A stretch of DNA of 64,000 nt from the NCBI GenBank assembly GCA_020637335.1, contig JACJWC010000002.1, forward strand, positions 62,001 through 126,000, in the 5' to 3' direction. Shown piece after piece: positions 28,053 through 36,335 of the stretch. This DNA is from Acidobacteriota bacterium. GTDB taxonomy: Bacteria; Acidobacteriota; Holophagae; Acanthopleuribacterales; Acanthopleuribacteraceae. Position 1 is the first letter of the stretch. Each line of letters opens with the position of its first letter. A program made the translations under genes and the position numbers. The notes below the pieces were generated by a model. It did no database searches, was not told the DNA's origin, and saw nothing but the letters and a program-made list of their open reading frames with translations.

Positions 28053-29285
28053 ATGGCGAAACAAGATAAATACATTGTTGGCGTGGATGTTGGGACCAGC
28101 AAAATTTGTGTGGTTGTTGGCGAGCAGAAGCCCGAAGGCGGATTGGATGTGATTGGCATTGGCAACGCCGAATCACAAGGCTTGCGCAAGGGTGTTGTAG
28201 TTTCTCTGGACAAAACGGTCGAAGGGATCCGCAAGGCGACCGATGATGCCGAACTCATGGCCGGAATCGAGATTAGCCGAGTTTACGTCGGCATCAGCGG
28301 CAACCATATTCGCGGTTTTAACAGTCGCGGTGTGATTGGCATTTCGGCAAAGCAAAACGAAATCAACCGCGAAGACATTAAACGGGTGATCGAAGCCGCG
28401 CGTCCAGCTGGTATGCCGGCCGATTCTGAAATCATCCACGTTTTACCGCAAGAGTTTCGTGTCGATGACCACGAAGGCATTTTGGAACCGAGCGGCATGA
28501 CCGGCCGTCGATTGGAAGTTAATGCTCACATCGTCACCGGATCGACCACCGCCATTCAAAACATGTTGACCTGTATCCAGCGTGCAGGTTTGACGGTTGA
28601 AGGTAAGGTTTTGGTACAAAAGGCCAACGCCGAAGCCGTGCTCTCTCGCGACGAAATGGAAATGGGTGTTGCCCTGATCGATATCGGTGCGGGTACCACC
28701 AACCTCTCGATTTTTGAACGGGGCTCGCTCTGGCACACAGCCGTTATCCCGGTGGGTGGCTTCAATTTCACCAACGATATTGCCATTGGCCTGCGTACAC
28801 CTATTCCGGGTGCTGAAAAAATCAAGAAAAAGTACGGTTGCGTGCTCTCGCACTACCTGGAAGAAGACGCCGTTTTTGAGGTTTCAGGGGTTGGCACCAG
28901 TAAAGTCAAAATGGTACCGCAACAATTGTTGGTCAACATTCTCCAACCGCGGGCGGAAGAATTGTTCCGCCTGATCCACGAAGAAATCAAACGGGCAGGT
29001 TATGAAGGGGTCATCAACGCTGGCATGGTCATTACCGGTGGTGGCAGCTTGTTGACCGGACTCTCTGAAATTGCCCAACTCGAATTCGATTTACCGGCTC
29101 GCATCGGCAAACCCACTGGCATCGGTGGGCTGGTCGATGTGGTCTCATCACCGGCCTATTCCACTGCAATTGGATTGATTAAGTTTGGTCGATCCGAAGC
29201 GGATTACGATACGGCCTCCACCAATACAGGCGTGCGTCGCCTGTTTTCCCGCATCAAAGACTTTTTCTTTACCGACTACATCTAA
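28053..29285 (+). CDS. ftsA: Cell division actin homologue FtsA
   Basis: 410 residues. ATG 28053 starts one base after the ftsQ stop and gives the standard N-terminus YIVGVDVGTSKICVVVGE (phosphate-1 loop). LIDIGAGTTNLSIF is phosphate-2 and MVITGGGSLLTGL the adenosine motif; SHTA 1C domain is present around VYVGISGNHIRGFNSRG. The last 18 residues (VRRLFSRIKDFFFTDYI) form an amphipathic membrane-targeting helix. It tethers FtsZ to the membrane. Confidence 0.96.
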   Translation: MAKQDKYIVGVDVGTSKICVVVGEQKPEGGLDVIGIGNAESQGLRKGVVVSLDKTVEGIRKATDDAELMAGIEISRVYVGISGNHIRGFNSRGVIGISAKQNEINREDIKRVIEAARPAGMPADSEIIHVLPQEFRVDDHEGILEPSGMTGRRLEVNAHIVTGSTTAIQNMLTCIQRAGLTVEGKVLVQKANAEAVLSRDEMEMGVALIDIGAGTTNLSIFERGSLWHTAVIPVGGFNFTNDIAIGLRTPIPGAEKIKKKYGCVLSHYLEEDAVFEVSGVGTSKVKMVPQQLLVNILQPRAEELFRLIHEEIKRAGYEGVINAGMVITGGGSLLTGLSEIAQLEFDLPARIGKPTGIGGLVDVVSSPAYSTAIGLIKFGRSEADYDTASTNTGVRRLFSRIKDFFFTDYI

Positions 29286-29309
29286 CCGACCTCAAAGAGG
29301 AGCGCATCG

Positions 29310-30716
29310 ATGATCCAATTCAGCAACGAACCCCAGAAAGTAACACTCCAGTTTGACGACGATGCCCAGACTATGCGTGGCGCTGTCATCAAGGTGGTAG
29401 GCGTTGGGGGCGGAGGCGGCAATGCCGTTGACCGCATGATCGAAGCGGGTGTTGGCGGGGTCGATTTCATCGTCGCCAATACCGATTCGCAAGCCCTGCG
29501 CCGCTCCAAAGCACCGGTCAAGATTCAGATCGGCGCAAAAATTACCAAAGGATTAGGGGCAGGCGCGAAACCCGAAGTCGGTCGGCAATCGGCGCTTGAA
29601 GATACCAACCTGTTGCTGGAACATTTGGAAGGTTCCGACATGGTCTTTGTGACCACCGGCTTAGGTGGCGGGACCGGAACGGGTGCCGCACCCATTGTGG
29701 CCTCGTTGGCCAAAGAGCTCGGTGCGCTGGTTGTTGCCGTCGTTACTTCGCCCTTCACATTTGAAGGACCGCGCCGCAAGCGCAATGCCGAACACGGGCT
29801 CCAAGAGTTAAAAGGTTCGGTTGATACGGTTATCACCATTTCCAACGATAAGTTGTTGGGGACGGTTGCAGAGAAAACCCCGTTCACGGAGGCATTTCGC
29901 ATTGCCGATGATGTGTTGCGCCAGGCGGTGCAAGGCATTTCCGATTTGATCAATGTGCCCGGGGTGATCAACCTGGACTTTGCCGACGTGAAAACGATTA
30001 TGGAAGGGATGGGTGTTGCCCTGATGGGCAGTGGATCCGCCACCGGTGAAAACCGTGCGGTTGAAGCAGCCCAACGCGCCATTTCCTCTCCGCTTCTGGA
30101 AGAGGCCTCCATTGTCGGTGCCAAAGGTGTCCTGCTCAATATTATCGGCGGTCCGGATCTGACGATGGCCGAGATCAACGAAGCGGCCACCCTGATCCAC
30201 GAAGCGTGTGATACCGACGCCGAAATCATTTTTGGTGCGGTGACCGACGAGTCGATGACGGGCTCGGTCACTGTCACTGTCATCGCTACGGGGTTCGACA
30301 CGCCCAGTCGAAACCTGATGGCCCAAACCGAACATCAATCCGTGGTCAAGGCGTTCCCCGCCGAGAACCGTCCAACCGTTCGCACAACCCCAATTCCACC
30401 GAATCCTCATCAACAAACTCCTCCCGTCCAGAGCCACCAACCTGAACCCCGCACGACCGAGGTTCGTACCCATGAGCGTTATGACCTGCGCAGCAGCCGA
30501 GAAATGAACGATGCCCGTGAATCTGGGCCAGTCCGCAAAGCGGACGACCTGCGAATGGATTCGGCGGCTGCCTACAATACGCCCGATGACAGTTTGCAAA
30601 AGGTGCTTCTCACCCCGAATACCTACGGTGCCAATAACTTGGGTGCCGACGCAGATGACGATCTCGATATCCCTACATACCTTAGAAATCTGCGCAAAAT
30701 GAACAGCAACGGTTAG
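29310..30716 (+). CDS. ftsZ: Cell division tubulin homologue FtsZ
   Basis: 468 residues, starting behind AAAGAGGAG. GTP-binding tubulin motif GGGTGTG at residues 119-125; N-terminal IKVVGVGGGGGNAV; T7-loop region NLDFADVKTIM with catalytic Asp. The globular core ends near residue 330 and is followed by a ~120-residue hydrophilic linker rich in Pro, Gln, Arg and Asp. The C-terminal peptide DIPTYLRNLRK is the docking site for FtsA. The linker is longer than in E. coli (~50 residues). Confidence 0.97.
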   Translation: MIQFSNEPQKVTLQFDDDAQTMRGAVIKVVGVGGGGGNAVDRMIEAGVGGVDFIVANTDSQALRRSKAPVKIQIGAKITKGLGAGAKPEVGRQSALEDTNLLLEHLEGSDMVFVTTGLGGGTGTGAAPIVASLAKELGALVVAVVTSPFTFEGPRRKRNAEHGLQELKGSVDTVITISNDKLLGTVAEKTPFTEAFRIADDVLRQAVQGISDLINVPGVINLDFADVKTIMEGMGVALMGSGSATGENRAVEAAQRAISSPLLEEASIVGAKGVLLNIIGGPDLTMAEINEAATLIHEACDTDAEIIFGAVTDESMTGSVTVTVIATGFDTPSRNLMAQTEHQSVVKAFPAENRPTVRTTPIPPNPHQQTPPVQSHQPEPRTTEVRTHERYDLRSSREMNDARESGPVRKADDLRMDSAAAYNTPDDSLQKVLLTPNTYGANNLGADADDDLDIPTYLRNLRKMNSNG

Positions 30717-30718
30717 GT

Positions 30719-30744
30719 CCGGTCCCCTGTGGACCGGGTCTCTT
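30719..30744 (+). terminator. Hairpin just after ftsZ
   Basis: CCGGTCC (30719-30725) pairs with GGACCGG (30731-30737) over a 5-nt loop, followed by GTCTCTT. The T-run is poor, so termination may be partial. Confidence 0.45.
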
Positions 30745-30745
30745 G

Positions 30746-30818
30746 AGGACTGGAGCGACTAGGCAAATTTATATTTCATCTCATTTGAATCTATCTTAAA
30801 GTCGCCCGCTCCAGTCCT
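30746..30818. repeat. 12-bp perfect inverted repeat between ftsZ and aat
   Basis: AGGACTGGAGCG (30746-30757) and CGCTCCAGTCCT (30807-30818) are exact reverse complements around a 49-nt AT-rich loop. The second arm ends 15 nt before the aat start. Confidence 0.6.
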
Positions 30819-30833
30819 GCTTCTTTTGTGCTC

Positions 30834-31508
30834 ATGAAACCTACGTATTGTTGGCTTGGTCCCGAACTTCGATTTCCCGACCCCGCTCAAGCGGGAGCTG
30901 AAGGTCTGGTTGCGCTTGGTGGTGACCTTTCACCGCACCGGCTGATTCTGGCCTACCGCAGTGGCATTTTCCCCTGGTACTCCCACGATCAACCGATTTT
31001 ATGGTGGTCGCCCGATCCGCGCTGTGTCTTGGACCCGTCCCGGTTTAAATGTTCGCGTTCTCTGCGCAAAATCCTGGCCCAGCACCGCTTTGAAATGCGT
31101 TGGAACCGTCAGTTTATGCAAGTGATTCGCCTGTGTTCTCAGGTTCCGCGGCGCGGTCAGGATGGCACTTGGATCACAGAGGAAATGATCAGCGCCTACA
31201 TGCGCCTTCACCAAAAAGGTTTGGCTCATTCTTTGGAGGTTTACCAGCAGGATCGCTTGGTGGGCGGCCTGTATGGGCTTGCGATGGGTGCCTTCTTCTT
31301 TGGTGAAAGTATGTTTTCGCTGGAGCCGAATGCCTCGAAATGCGCGCTTTGGCAGTTGAGTCAACAGATGGCCGGGGGCTGGATCGATTGCCAAGTGCCC
31401 AATCCCCACTTGTTATCGCTCGGCGCCGAAACCATGCCTCGTTCTGCGTTTTTAGCCTTGTTAAGCAACCGCATCGACGAACCCAGCCTGTTACAAACTA
31501 AACTTTGA
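30834..31508 (+). CDS. aat: Leucyl/phenylalanyl-tRNA-protein transferase
   Basis: 224 residues, the usual length. ATG 30834 is taken, with GTG 30828 as an alternative. Family motifs are clear: GLVALGGDLSPHRLILAYRSGIFPWY, PILWWSPDPRCVLDP, GTWITEEMISAYMRLHQKGLAHSLE and LVGGLYGLAMGAFFFGESMFS, then DCQVPNPHLLSLGAE. It adds Leu or Phe to N-terminal Arg/Lys of proteins to mark them for ClpAP degradation. It lies after ftsZ behind two hairpins. Confidence 0.95.
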   Translation: MKPTYCWLGPELRFPDPAQAGAEGLVALGGDLSPHRLILAYRSGIFPWYSHDQPILWWSPDPRCVLDPSRFKCSRSLRKILAQHRFEMRWNRQFMQVIRLCSQVPRRGQDGTWITEEMISAYMRLHQKGLAHSLEVYQQDRLVGGLYGLAMGAFFFGESMFSLEPNASKCALWQLSQQMAGGWIDCQVPNPHLLSLGAETMPRSAFLALLSNRIDEPSLLQTKL

Positions 31509-31616
31509 ACTCTTAACCGGCGCTGATGTCCCACCGCAAGGCACAATGGCCATTATGGGGTTTTGTGTTGTTTTTTGTCGCTTGGAATACCTGTCTCCAT
31601 GACCCCAATTCCCCAA

Positions 31617-32621
31617 TCAGTGTTTGCCGGTGGAAATTCGGATTAGAGGATTCTCATCATCCGTGATTTTCAGCTGTTTAATTGCCTGATAGTCATCTGG
31701 ATAATTGGCGTATTGATCAATGGAGTCCTCAATCGGCAATTGATGCACGATCATGTTCCCGTCAGAAAAAATTGCTGGACCAAAAGGCGATTTGATTATC
31801 GCTTCAATTTCCTTGTTTTTGTTGATTACATAAGATCCTGCCTTAACATCAACAAGCACAAAATCTTGGGTCGCAGTGATGTTTCTAATGTAATCTTTGT
31901 CGTGCGGAAACTTTGGCTGAGCTCCTCGTGATACCAAGTCTCCATCCCTCAAAAACGCATCTCCCGGCAGATGGATTCTGTCTATCTTATTGAATTGGGA
32001 ATCAAAAATATCTATGGATGAATGGTATAGGTCTGATACGAAGACATTGGAATTAAATGGGACTATGCCCTTGTAAAAAACGATTGAGCCGTGCCAATTC
32101 TTTCGGCCCTCGGGGAAAGGCACCAATCCTTTCACCGGTTTGGTCGACTTTTCAGGGTCGAATTCACTAACGATAAATTGGGAATCATTTGGAAAATATT
32201 CAGTTATCACCAGCGAATTTTTGTTTGGCCAATAAAAATCCCCGATTGGAGCGGGGATGCCCACTGGCGTTTCGTACACGGGATCGCCATTTTTATCAAA
32301 CACAATTAGTTTGGTCAGCATGCCATCCGCAATGGCAAAATATTCACCACCCCAACATTGCGCGATACCTGAGAGGCCTCGGAATTCGAAGGGGCCGCTT
32401 CCGATTGAACCGATGACCTTGAGGAATTTTCCACCTTCGTCAAAGAGAATGGGGTGCGAATTGGGTCGGTCATAAACGACGATGCCACCCTGATAAACGA
32501 TGCAACCCAGATACTCGGCAACGACAGAGTTGTCTGTTAACTCTAGCTGTACTATTTTTTTGACAGGTAAATAATCAAAGAATGAACTTTGTACTAAAAA
32601 ATATCCATAAAGAATTAGCAA
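31617..32621 (-). CDS. Six-bladed beta-propeller-like exported protein
   Basis: 334 residues from TTG 32621, behind a GAGGTAGG sequence. A hydrophobic start (MLILYGYFLVQSSFFDYL) may be a signal or anchor. Repeating blade-like segments contain FDEGGKFLKVIGSIGSGPFEFRG and IVFDKNGDPVYETPVGI, the GxGxGxGEF/F-D-x-x-G pattern of 6-bladed NHL-like propellers common in Bacteroidetes. Third gene of a minus-strand set with the next two. Composition is visibly AT-richer than the flanking genes. Confidence 0.65.
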   Translation of the reverse strand: MLILYGYFLVQSSFFDYLPVKKIVQLELTDNSVVAEYLGCIVYQGGIVVYDRPNSHPILFDEGGKFLKVIGSIGSGPFEFRGLSGIAQCWGGEYFAIADGMLTKLIVFDKNGDPVYETPVGIPAPIGDFYWPNKNSLVITEYFPNDSQFIVSEFDPEKSTKPVKGLVPFPEGRKNWHGSIVFYKGIVPFNSNVFVSDLYHSSIDIFDSQFNKIDRIHLPGDAFLRDGDLVSRGAQPKFPHDKDYIRNITATQDFVLVDVKAGSYVINKNKEIEAIIKSPFGPAIFSDGNMIVHQLPIEDSIDQYANYPDDYQAIKQLKITDDENPLIRISTGKH

Positions 32622-32638
32622 TTCAAAGCCTACCTCGG

Positions 32639-33556
32639 TTAAAGCGTGAAGACGTAAAAACTTTCTGTTACTGTATCAAAGCCGACCCATTTGTCACCAA
32701 ACTTCACCATAACATCCTGAAGCGGCACATCCGTGTTGACCTTGATCTCAAAAGTCTGGACATTTCCATTCAGATCAACGGCATGAACATATTGAAAGGG
32801 ACCGGGTTTGAAGGGTCTTTCCGTGATCCAAAACCCATCCAGATTACTGGCCAAACCATAAATGGCATCCGGGGTGAAAACCATACCCTCCGGTAGGTCA
32901 GGCATTTCCTCGGGTTTTAACTGAAGTCTTACGGGTATTTCGCCTTTTAACACGAAGCCTTGGTCTTGCTGAAAAAGCCAAAACGGCAAGTTCTTATGAT
33001 TCACCAGCGCACGTGGGCAAACAAAAATTTTGTTGCCTTGAATAGCGGCCCAAAGGATGACCCGATCGTCAAACCCAAAAGGAATTTCGTTGAATTGTCC
33101 CGAATGTGCCCATATGAATTTTTGGTGTTCAATAGAAAGTGATACCGATTTGTTTTGCCACAACAACACTCCAGGATTATGCCACCGGGTGCTGATCAGC
33201 GCATTTCCTGTTGAATCGAAACGATCCTGTTTTGCGCCACCGCTGTGAACAAAGCAGATCGTATCCGATTCAACCCAAGGGTTGGCAAAATGGGTTGCGG
33301 GCAGTTCCATTTCCCCCGGCCCCTGTCCTTCATTGGAAAAAGTGGAAACTCCCATGTCGTTCGGACTTAGGAAACCCAAGTGTTTTAGGCCTTTATCCAA
33401 AAATAAAATCCGATCACCCCATACCACCAAGGACCTGATTTGTTTAAAATTCCCGTCTCCTGCGCGTGAGTCAAGTCGCTTTGGCACAAGGTAATCTGGT
33501 TCTCCTAACCGGCCACAACTGAAAAGAACTAAAGAAAAAACAAGATAATATTTCAC
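32639..33556 (-). CDS. Propeller-like lipoprotein
   Basis: 305 residues. The N-terminus MKYYLVFSLVLFSCGRLGEPD has a lipobox ending in Cys14, so it is likely a lipoprotein. The body resembles its downstream neighbour: FLDKGLKHLGFLSPNDMG followed by FSNEGQGPGEMELP is the propeller G-x-G-P-G-E signature. The start codon ATG overlaps the stop of the upstream gene (ATGA). Function unknown; the two propellers may be paralogues that act together at the cell surface. Confidence 0.65.
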   Translation of the reverse strand: MKYYLVFSLVLFSCGRLGEPDYLVPKRLDSRAGDGNFKQIRSLVVWGDRILFLDKGLKHLGFLSPNDMGVSTFSNEGQGPGEMELPATHFANPWVESDTICFVHSGGAKQDRFDSTGNALISTRWHNPGVLLWQNKSVSLSIEHQKFIWAHSGQFNEIPFGFDDRVILWAAIQGNKIFVCPRALVNHKNLPFWLFQQDQGFVLKGEIPVRLQLKPEEMPDLPEGMVFTPDAIYGLASNLDGFWITERPFKPGPFQYVHAVDLNGNVQTFEIKVNTDVPLQDVMVKFGDKWVGFDTVTESFYVFTL

Positions 33557-34092
33557 GGCATTGAGCCCGGTTCAAAACAGTCAAAGTGGTCCATGGTTTC
33601 GCACGCCCAAACGCCATCTGTTTTTCGCACCAAATGAATGGGCGTTATGCCCCTTAAGGGCGCCACTCTTAGCCCATGCTGTTCAAGCACACCCATTGAA
33701 AAATAGGTGTTGTGGTTGTGAGGCGGTTTTCCGATCCAACCTGCTGTGTCGAATTCAGGACGGTTCGAAGCACAGAAAATCAGGCATCCGGTTTCTCTCG
33801 CCAATTCCACCCACTTCTTCTTCTGGGCATCCGTTAAGTTATCCAGGAGGATCCAAGACGCATGATCCATTTTGCCGGGTTCCGTATCGGGCTCCAAGAA
33901 TTGAAGTTGTAACTCTCTTAAGGCTACTTCCCGTTCAAGCGGAAAATCCTTTCCTGCGGGGTGGTCAGGAGAAACCAGGTAAATATGCGTGGGTCGGGGG
34001 GAAAGGTACAGTGAGGAATAGGCCATGGTAACGCAGTAGCCCCCGCATGCATAATGGGGCAGGCCGATCAGAAAAAGGTTCAGAAAAACCAT
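33553..34092 (-). CDS. Small exported protein, first gene of the propeller set
   Basis: 179 residues from ATG 34092 (AAGGACC upstream); an earlier ATG at 34134 would extend it by 14 residues. The N-terminus MVFLNLFLIGLPHYACGGYC looks like a signal peptide followed by two Cys. The rest (e.g. WILLDNLTDAQKKKWVELA, TGCLIFCASNRPEF) has no recognised domain; the TCLIFC pair and CETMDHFDCF could form disulfides. Overlaps the lipoprotein gene by 4 bp, so they are coupled. Confidence 0.6.
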   Translation of the reverse strand: MVFLNLFLIGLPHYACGGYCVTMAYSSLYLSPRPTHIYLVSPDHPAGKDFPLEREVALRELQLQFLEPDTEPGKMDHASWILLDNLTDAQKKKWVELARETGCLIFCASNRPEFDTAGWIGKPPHNHNTYFSMGVLEQHGLRVAPLRGITPIHLVRKTDGVWACETMDHFDCFEPGSMP

Positions 34093-34152
34093 AGGTGGAA
34101 GGTCCTTACCAACAAGCCGCGAGGCCTTGAGCAAATGTCAATTCTCTCGTAG

Positions 34153-34359
34153 TTATCCGGCGCATCGGAGCCCTTCTTTAGTACAAGCCAAAAAGAACAA
34201 AAGAATATGAGAGTCATTGCGGCCACAAATTTTGCGAAATTTCAAATCAATTGGATCTTGTAAAATCTTTACCTGGGAAAGTAGGAATGTCAATGGAATA
34301 GATATAAATTGGTTCGAACTGACCTTGGGTTGTGCAATCCCGGAGTTGCTTATGCGCAT
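34153..34359 (-). other. Doubtful 68-codon open frame
   Basis: Begins right after the stop of the 34360 gene (TAAATG). No ribosome site and no recognisable motif; ends ~60 bp before the propeller operon. May be only leader sequence of that operon. Confidence 0.15.
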
Positions 34360-35019
34360 TTAACCGGAAACAATCAGGTAGATTAGGCCGCCGGGCAGGG
34401 CCAGGGCCATGAACGGCGACAGGTACGCCAGGCCTTTGAGTGGCGACTTCGCAAGCGCTGCAGCGTTTTCAAAAATCGCACCCAACGTCCAAAAGAACCC
34501 GAAAATACCCCACCAACCGAAGATTCCGGTAACGATTTGCTTGGGCACCACCTCGATCAGGATGTGCTTGCCACACAGGACTTGCTGTTTGCTGCGCAGC
34601 ATGGAGACATTGATCAGGCTAAAAACTTTGGTCCATTTCACTGCAGTGCCCTGGTTAGAGCCACAGATTTCACAAATGGTCGGACCAGCTTCGATTAATT
34701 CCGATTCGGGCGCCCCGTTTTTTAGGGCTTCCACCACTTGCGCCTGTAACGCGGTCGAAAAAGTTTGCAGTTTCTGGGTTCGGCCAACCGGTGTGCTCGT
34801 CGTGATGAAGATGGTTTTTCTCACATTGAATGTGCCCAGGTAGGTAATTGCCAGGGCTTCGCCCAGGTCCTCAACGGCCAAAACCTTGTAAAAGGGCAGC
34901 ACTTCTTTGTTGATGGCGATCTCTTTGAGGCCGAATTTAAAGCTGTAGCGTTCGCCGAAGGAAACATATTTTCCTTCTGGATCCGCTTCAACGAATTTGT
35001 ATTTTTGGATAACCTGCAT
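34360..35019 (-). CDS. Membrane protein with CxxC motif, unknown function
   Basis: 219 residues from ATG 35019 behind AAGGAGCG. The N-terminal half is soluble and beta-like; a CEICGSNQGT segment with a further Cys-His (LCGKHI) suggests a small metal site at about 120-160. Two C-terminal membrane segments follow (GWWGIFGFFWTLGAIF and FMALALPGGLIYLIVSG). No family recognised. A monocistronic gene flanked by the AT-rich island. Confidence 0.6.
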   Translation of the reverse strand: MQVIQKYKFVEADPEGKYVSFGERYSFKFGLKEIAINKEVLPFYKVLAVEDLGEALAITYLGTFNVRKTIFITTSTPVGRTQKLQTFSTALQAQVVEALKNGAPESELIEAGPTICEICGSNQGTAVKWTKVFSLINVSMLRSKQQVLCGKHILIEVVPKQIVTGIFGWWGIFGFFWTLGAIFENAAALAKSPLKGLAYLSPFMALALPGGLIYLIVSG

Positions 35020-35222
35020 TAAGCGCTCCTTCAATGATTTTCATATCATATTTGAAAGCTCAGGAAATTCAAACAAATGTGTATTTTTCACCCATTCGGA
35101 CGTGGGCGGCAGGGAGAACTGACTGCAGTAAGCACGCAGCAGGTTAAAAATTGTGCGAAAAGTGCCTTTATGCCCTGATCAAAATGGGAGCGAATGTCGA
35201 TAAATAAAATGGGAGGTGTGCC

Positions 35223-35636
35223 ATGATCCGCAATGAACTGGTTCGCCTAATTGGAAGTCATGCGCTCTGGCGCGCAGATTTAATTAAAGCCGTTCAAGCG
35301 GGCCATATTGCTGCGGATGCGTTGGAGATTCTGGACGATTCAAATTGCGATTTGGGATTATGCCTGCAAGGCCTGAAGGAGCCCGATCTCGCTGATTTAA
35401 TTCAGGCCACCCATTCGGCCCATTTGGTGTTTCATGCCATTGCCGCCCAAATTGTGCGTTTAATTGAAAAGGGGCGGATTGGCGATGCTGGCATGTTGTT
35501 GCGAGCTGACGGACCCTTTTTTCATGCCTCTTCCGAACTGATCCACTGTCTGAATCGAGTCCAGGAACAACTTCCGTCTGCGCCTAATGGCTTAGTGCCC
35601 GACTTCCAATTGATTCAAAAATTAAAAGAACCCTAG
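35223..35636 (+). CDS. Stand-alone CZB (chemoreceptor zinc-binding)-like domain protein
   Basis: 137 residues from ATG 35223 behind GGGAGG. The 3His/1Cys pattern of CZB domains is readable: His13 in SHALWRADLIKAV, Cys42 in DDSNCDLGLCLQG, and the HxxxH pair His67/His71 in THSAHLVFHAIAAQIVRLI, with a helical spacing that fits. Known CZB domains sit at the end of chemoreceptors or diguanylate cyclases and sense zinc or hypochlorite. This one has no attached output domain. Family assignment is from motif only. Confidence 0.6.
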   Translation: MIRNELVRLIGSHALWRADLIKAVQAGHIAADALEILDDSNCDLGLCLQGLKEPDLADLIQATHSAHLVFHAIAAQIVRLIEKGRIGDAGMLLRADGPFFHASSELIHCLNRVQEQLPSAPNGLVPDFQLIQKLKEP

Positions 35637-35639
35637 GTG

Positions 35640-35791
35640 TTAGGGCAGGCGGGTTGCGGTGTAACTGAAAAAGTGTTCGATCCAGGTCTTCCCGCCGTCA
35701 AACGAACGGTCGCCAAAAAAAGGTAATAAAAATCATTGTTGACTTCGCACGCTACCCAGTATGGTGGGGCATCATTACATACGCGCACCAT
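35640..35791 (-). pseudogene. Frameshifted BNR/sialidase-repeat-like remnant
   Basis: Minus-strand frame from ATG 35791 (AAGAGGA upstream) reads VACEVNNDFYYLF, then a run of seven T; one extra T would join it to GDRSFDGGKTWIEH and a stop at 35640-35642. The S-x-D-G-G-x-T-W core is the BNR (Asp-box) signature. About 50 residues only, so a fragment of a larger gene or a broken small one. The intergenic region 35637-35875 holds nothing else I recognise. Confidence 0.35.
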
Positions 35792-35875
35792 TTTCCTCTT
35801 TTTTGGGGATGGGGTGGGACCATTTGATTTAGTCTAGTTCAATGCACGCTTTGCGTTGCGGATAGGAGGCGAGAC

Positions 35876-36334
35876 ATGCAAGAGGGATATTATCAGGCGC
35901 CCCAATCGGGACCCACCCAGGAATTGACCTTGATGGATCAGTTCAGCGATTCACTGGCCATCACCAAGCGTTGGATGACCGTTTTCCAGGTCCTTTTTAT
36001 TATCGGGATCGTTTTGTGTTTTTTGGCCGCTGCGGGCATGTTAGTGCTCGGTATCAGTACCTCCCAGTACGAGACTGCAGGACTCAGTGTTGTGTATTTT
36101 TTTGCCGGCGCGATTTATCTCATTTACGTTCTGCCCTTTGTTAAAGCCCGAAAAATGGCTGCTGATTATATTTTTCGACCCTCAGCCGATCAATTGGGTT
36201 TGTTCCTTGCCGCTAACGCGCGGCTGTGGAAGATCTGGGGCATTACCACCTTGGCCTTTATCGGCCTGTACCTCTTGCTGATCGTGGGCCTCGTTGTTGC
36301 CGGGCTGGGCGCAGCGATGTTTGCGGGTGCTTGA
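35876..36334 (+). CDS. Small membrane protein (DUF5362-like)
   Basis: 152 residues from ATG 35876 behind GGAGG. A Gln/Pro/Gly-rich start is followed by a conserved-looking stretch (DSLAITKRWMTVFQVLFIIG) and four membrane helices with VYFFAGAIYLIYVLPFVKARK between helices 2 and 3. This matches DUF5362-like proteins in layout. No known function; it converges with the ABC permease gene one base away. Confidence 0.6.
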   Translation: MQEGYYQAPQSGPTQELTLMDQFSDSLAITKRWMTVFQVLFIIGIVLCFLAAAGMLVLGISTSQYETAGLSVVYFFAGAIYLIYVLPFVKARKMAADYIFRPSADQLGLFLAANARLWKIWGITTLAFIGLYLLLIVGLVVAGLGAAMFAGA

Positions 36335-36335
36335 T

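Noticed and set aside
31526..31666. 46-codon plus-strand frame MSHRKAQWPLWGFVLFF with a hydrophobic start
   Set aside because: Overlaps the 3' end of the minus-strand propeller gene and lacks a ribosome site; could be a small membrane peptide but unsupported.
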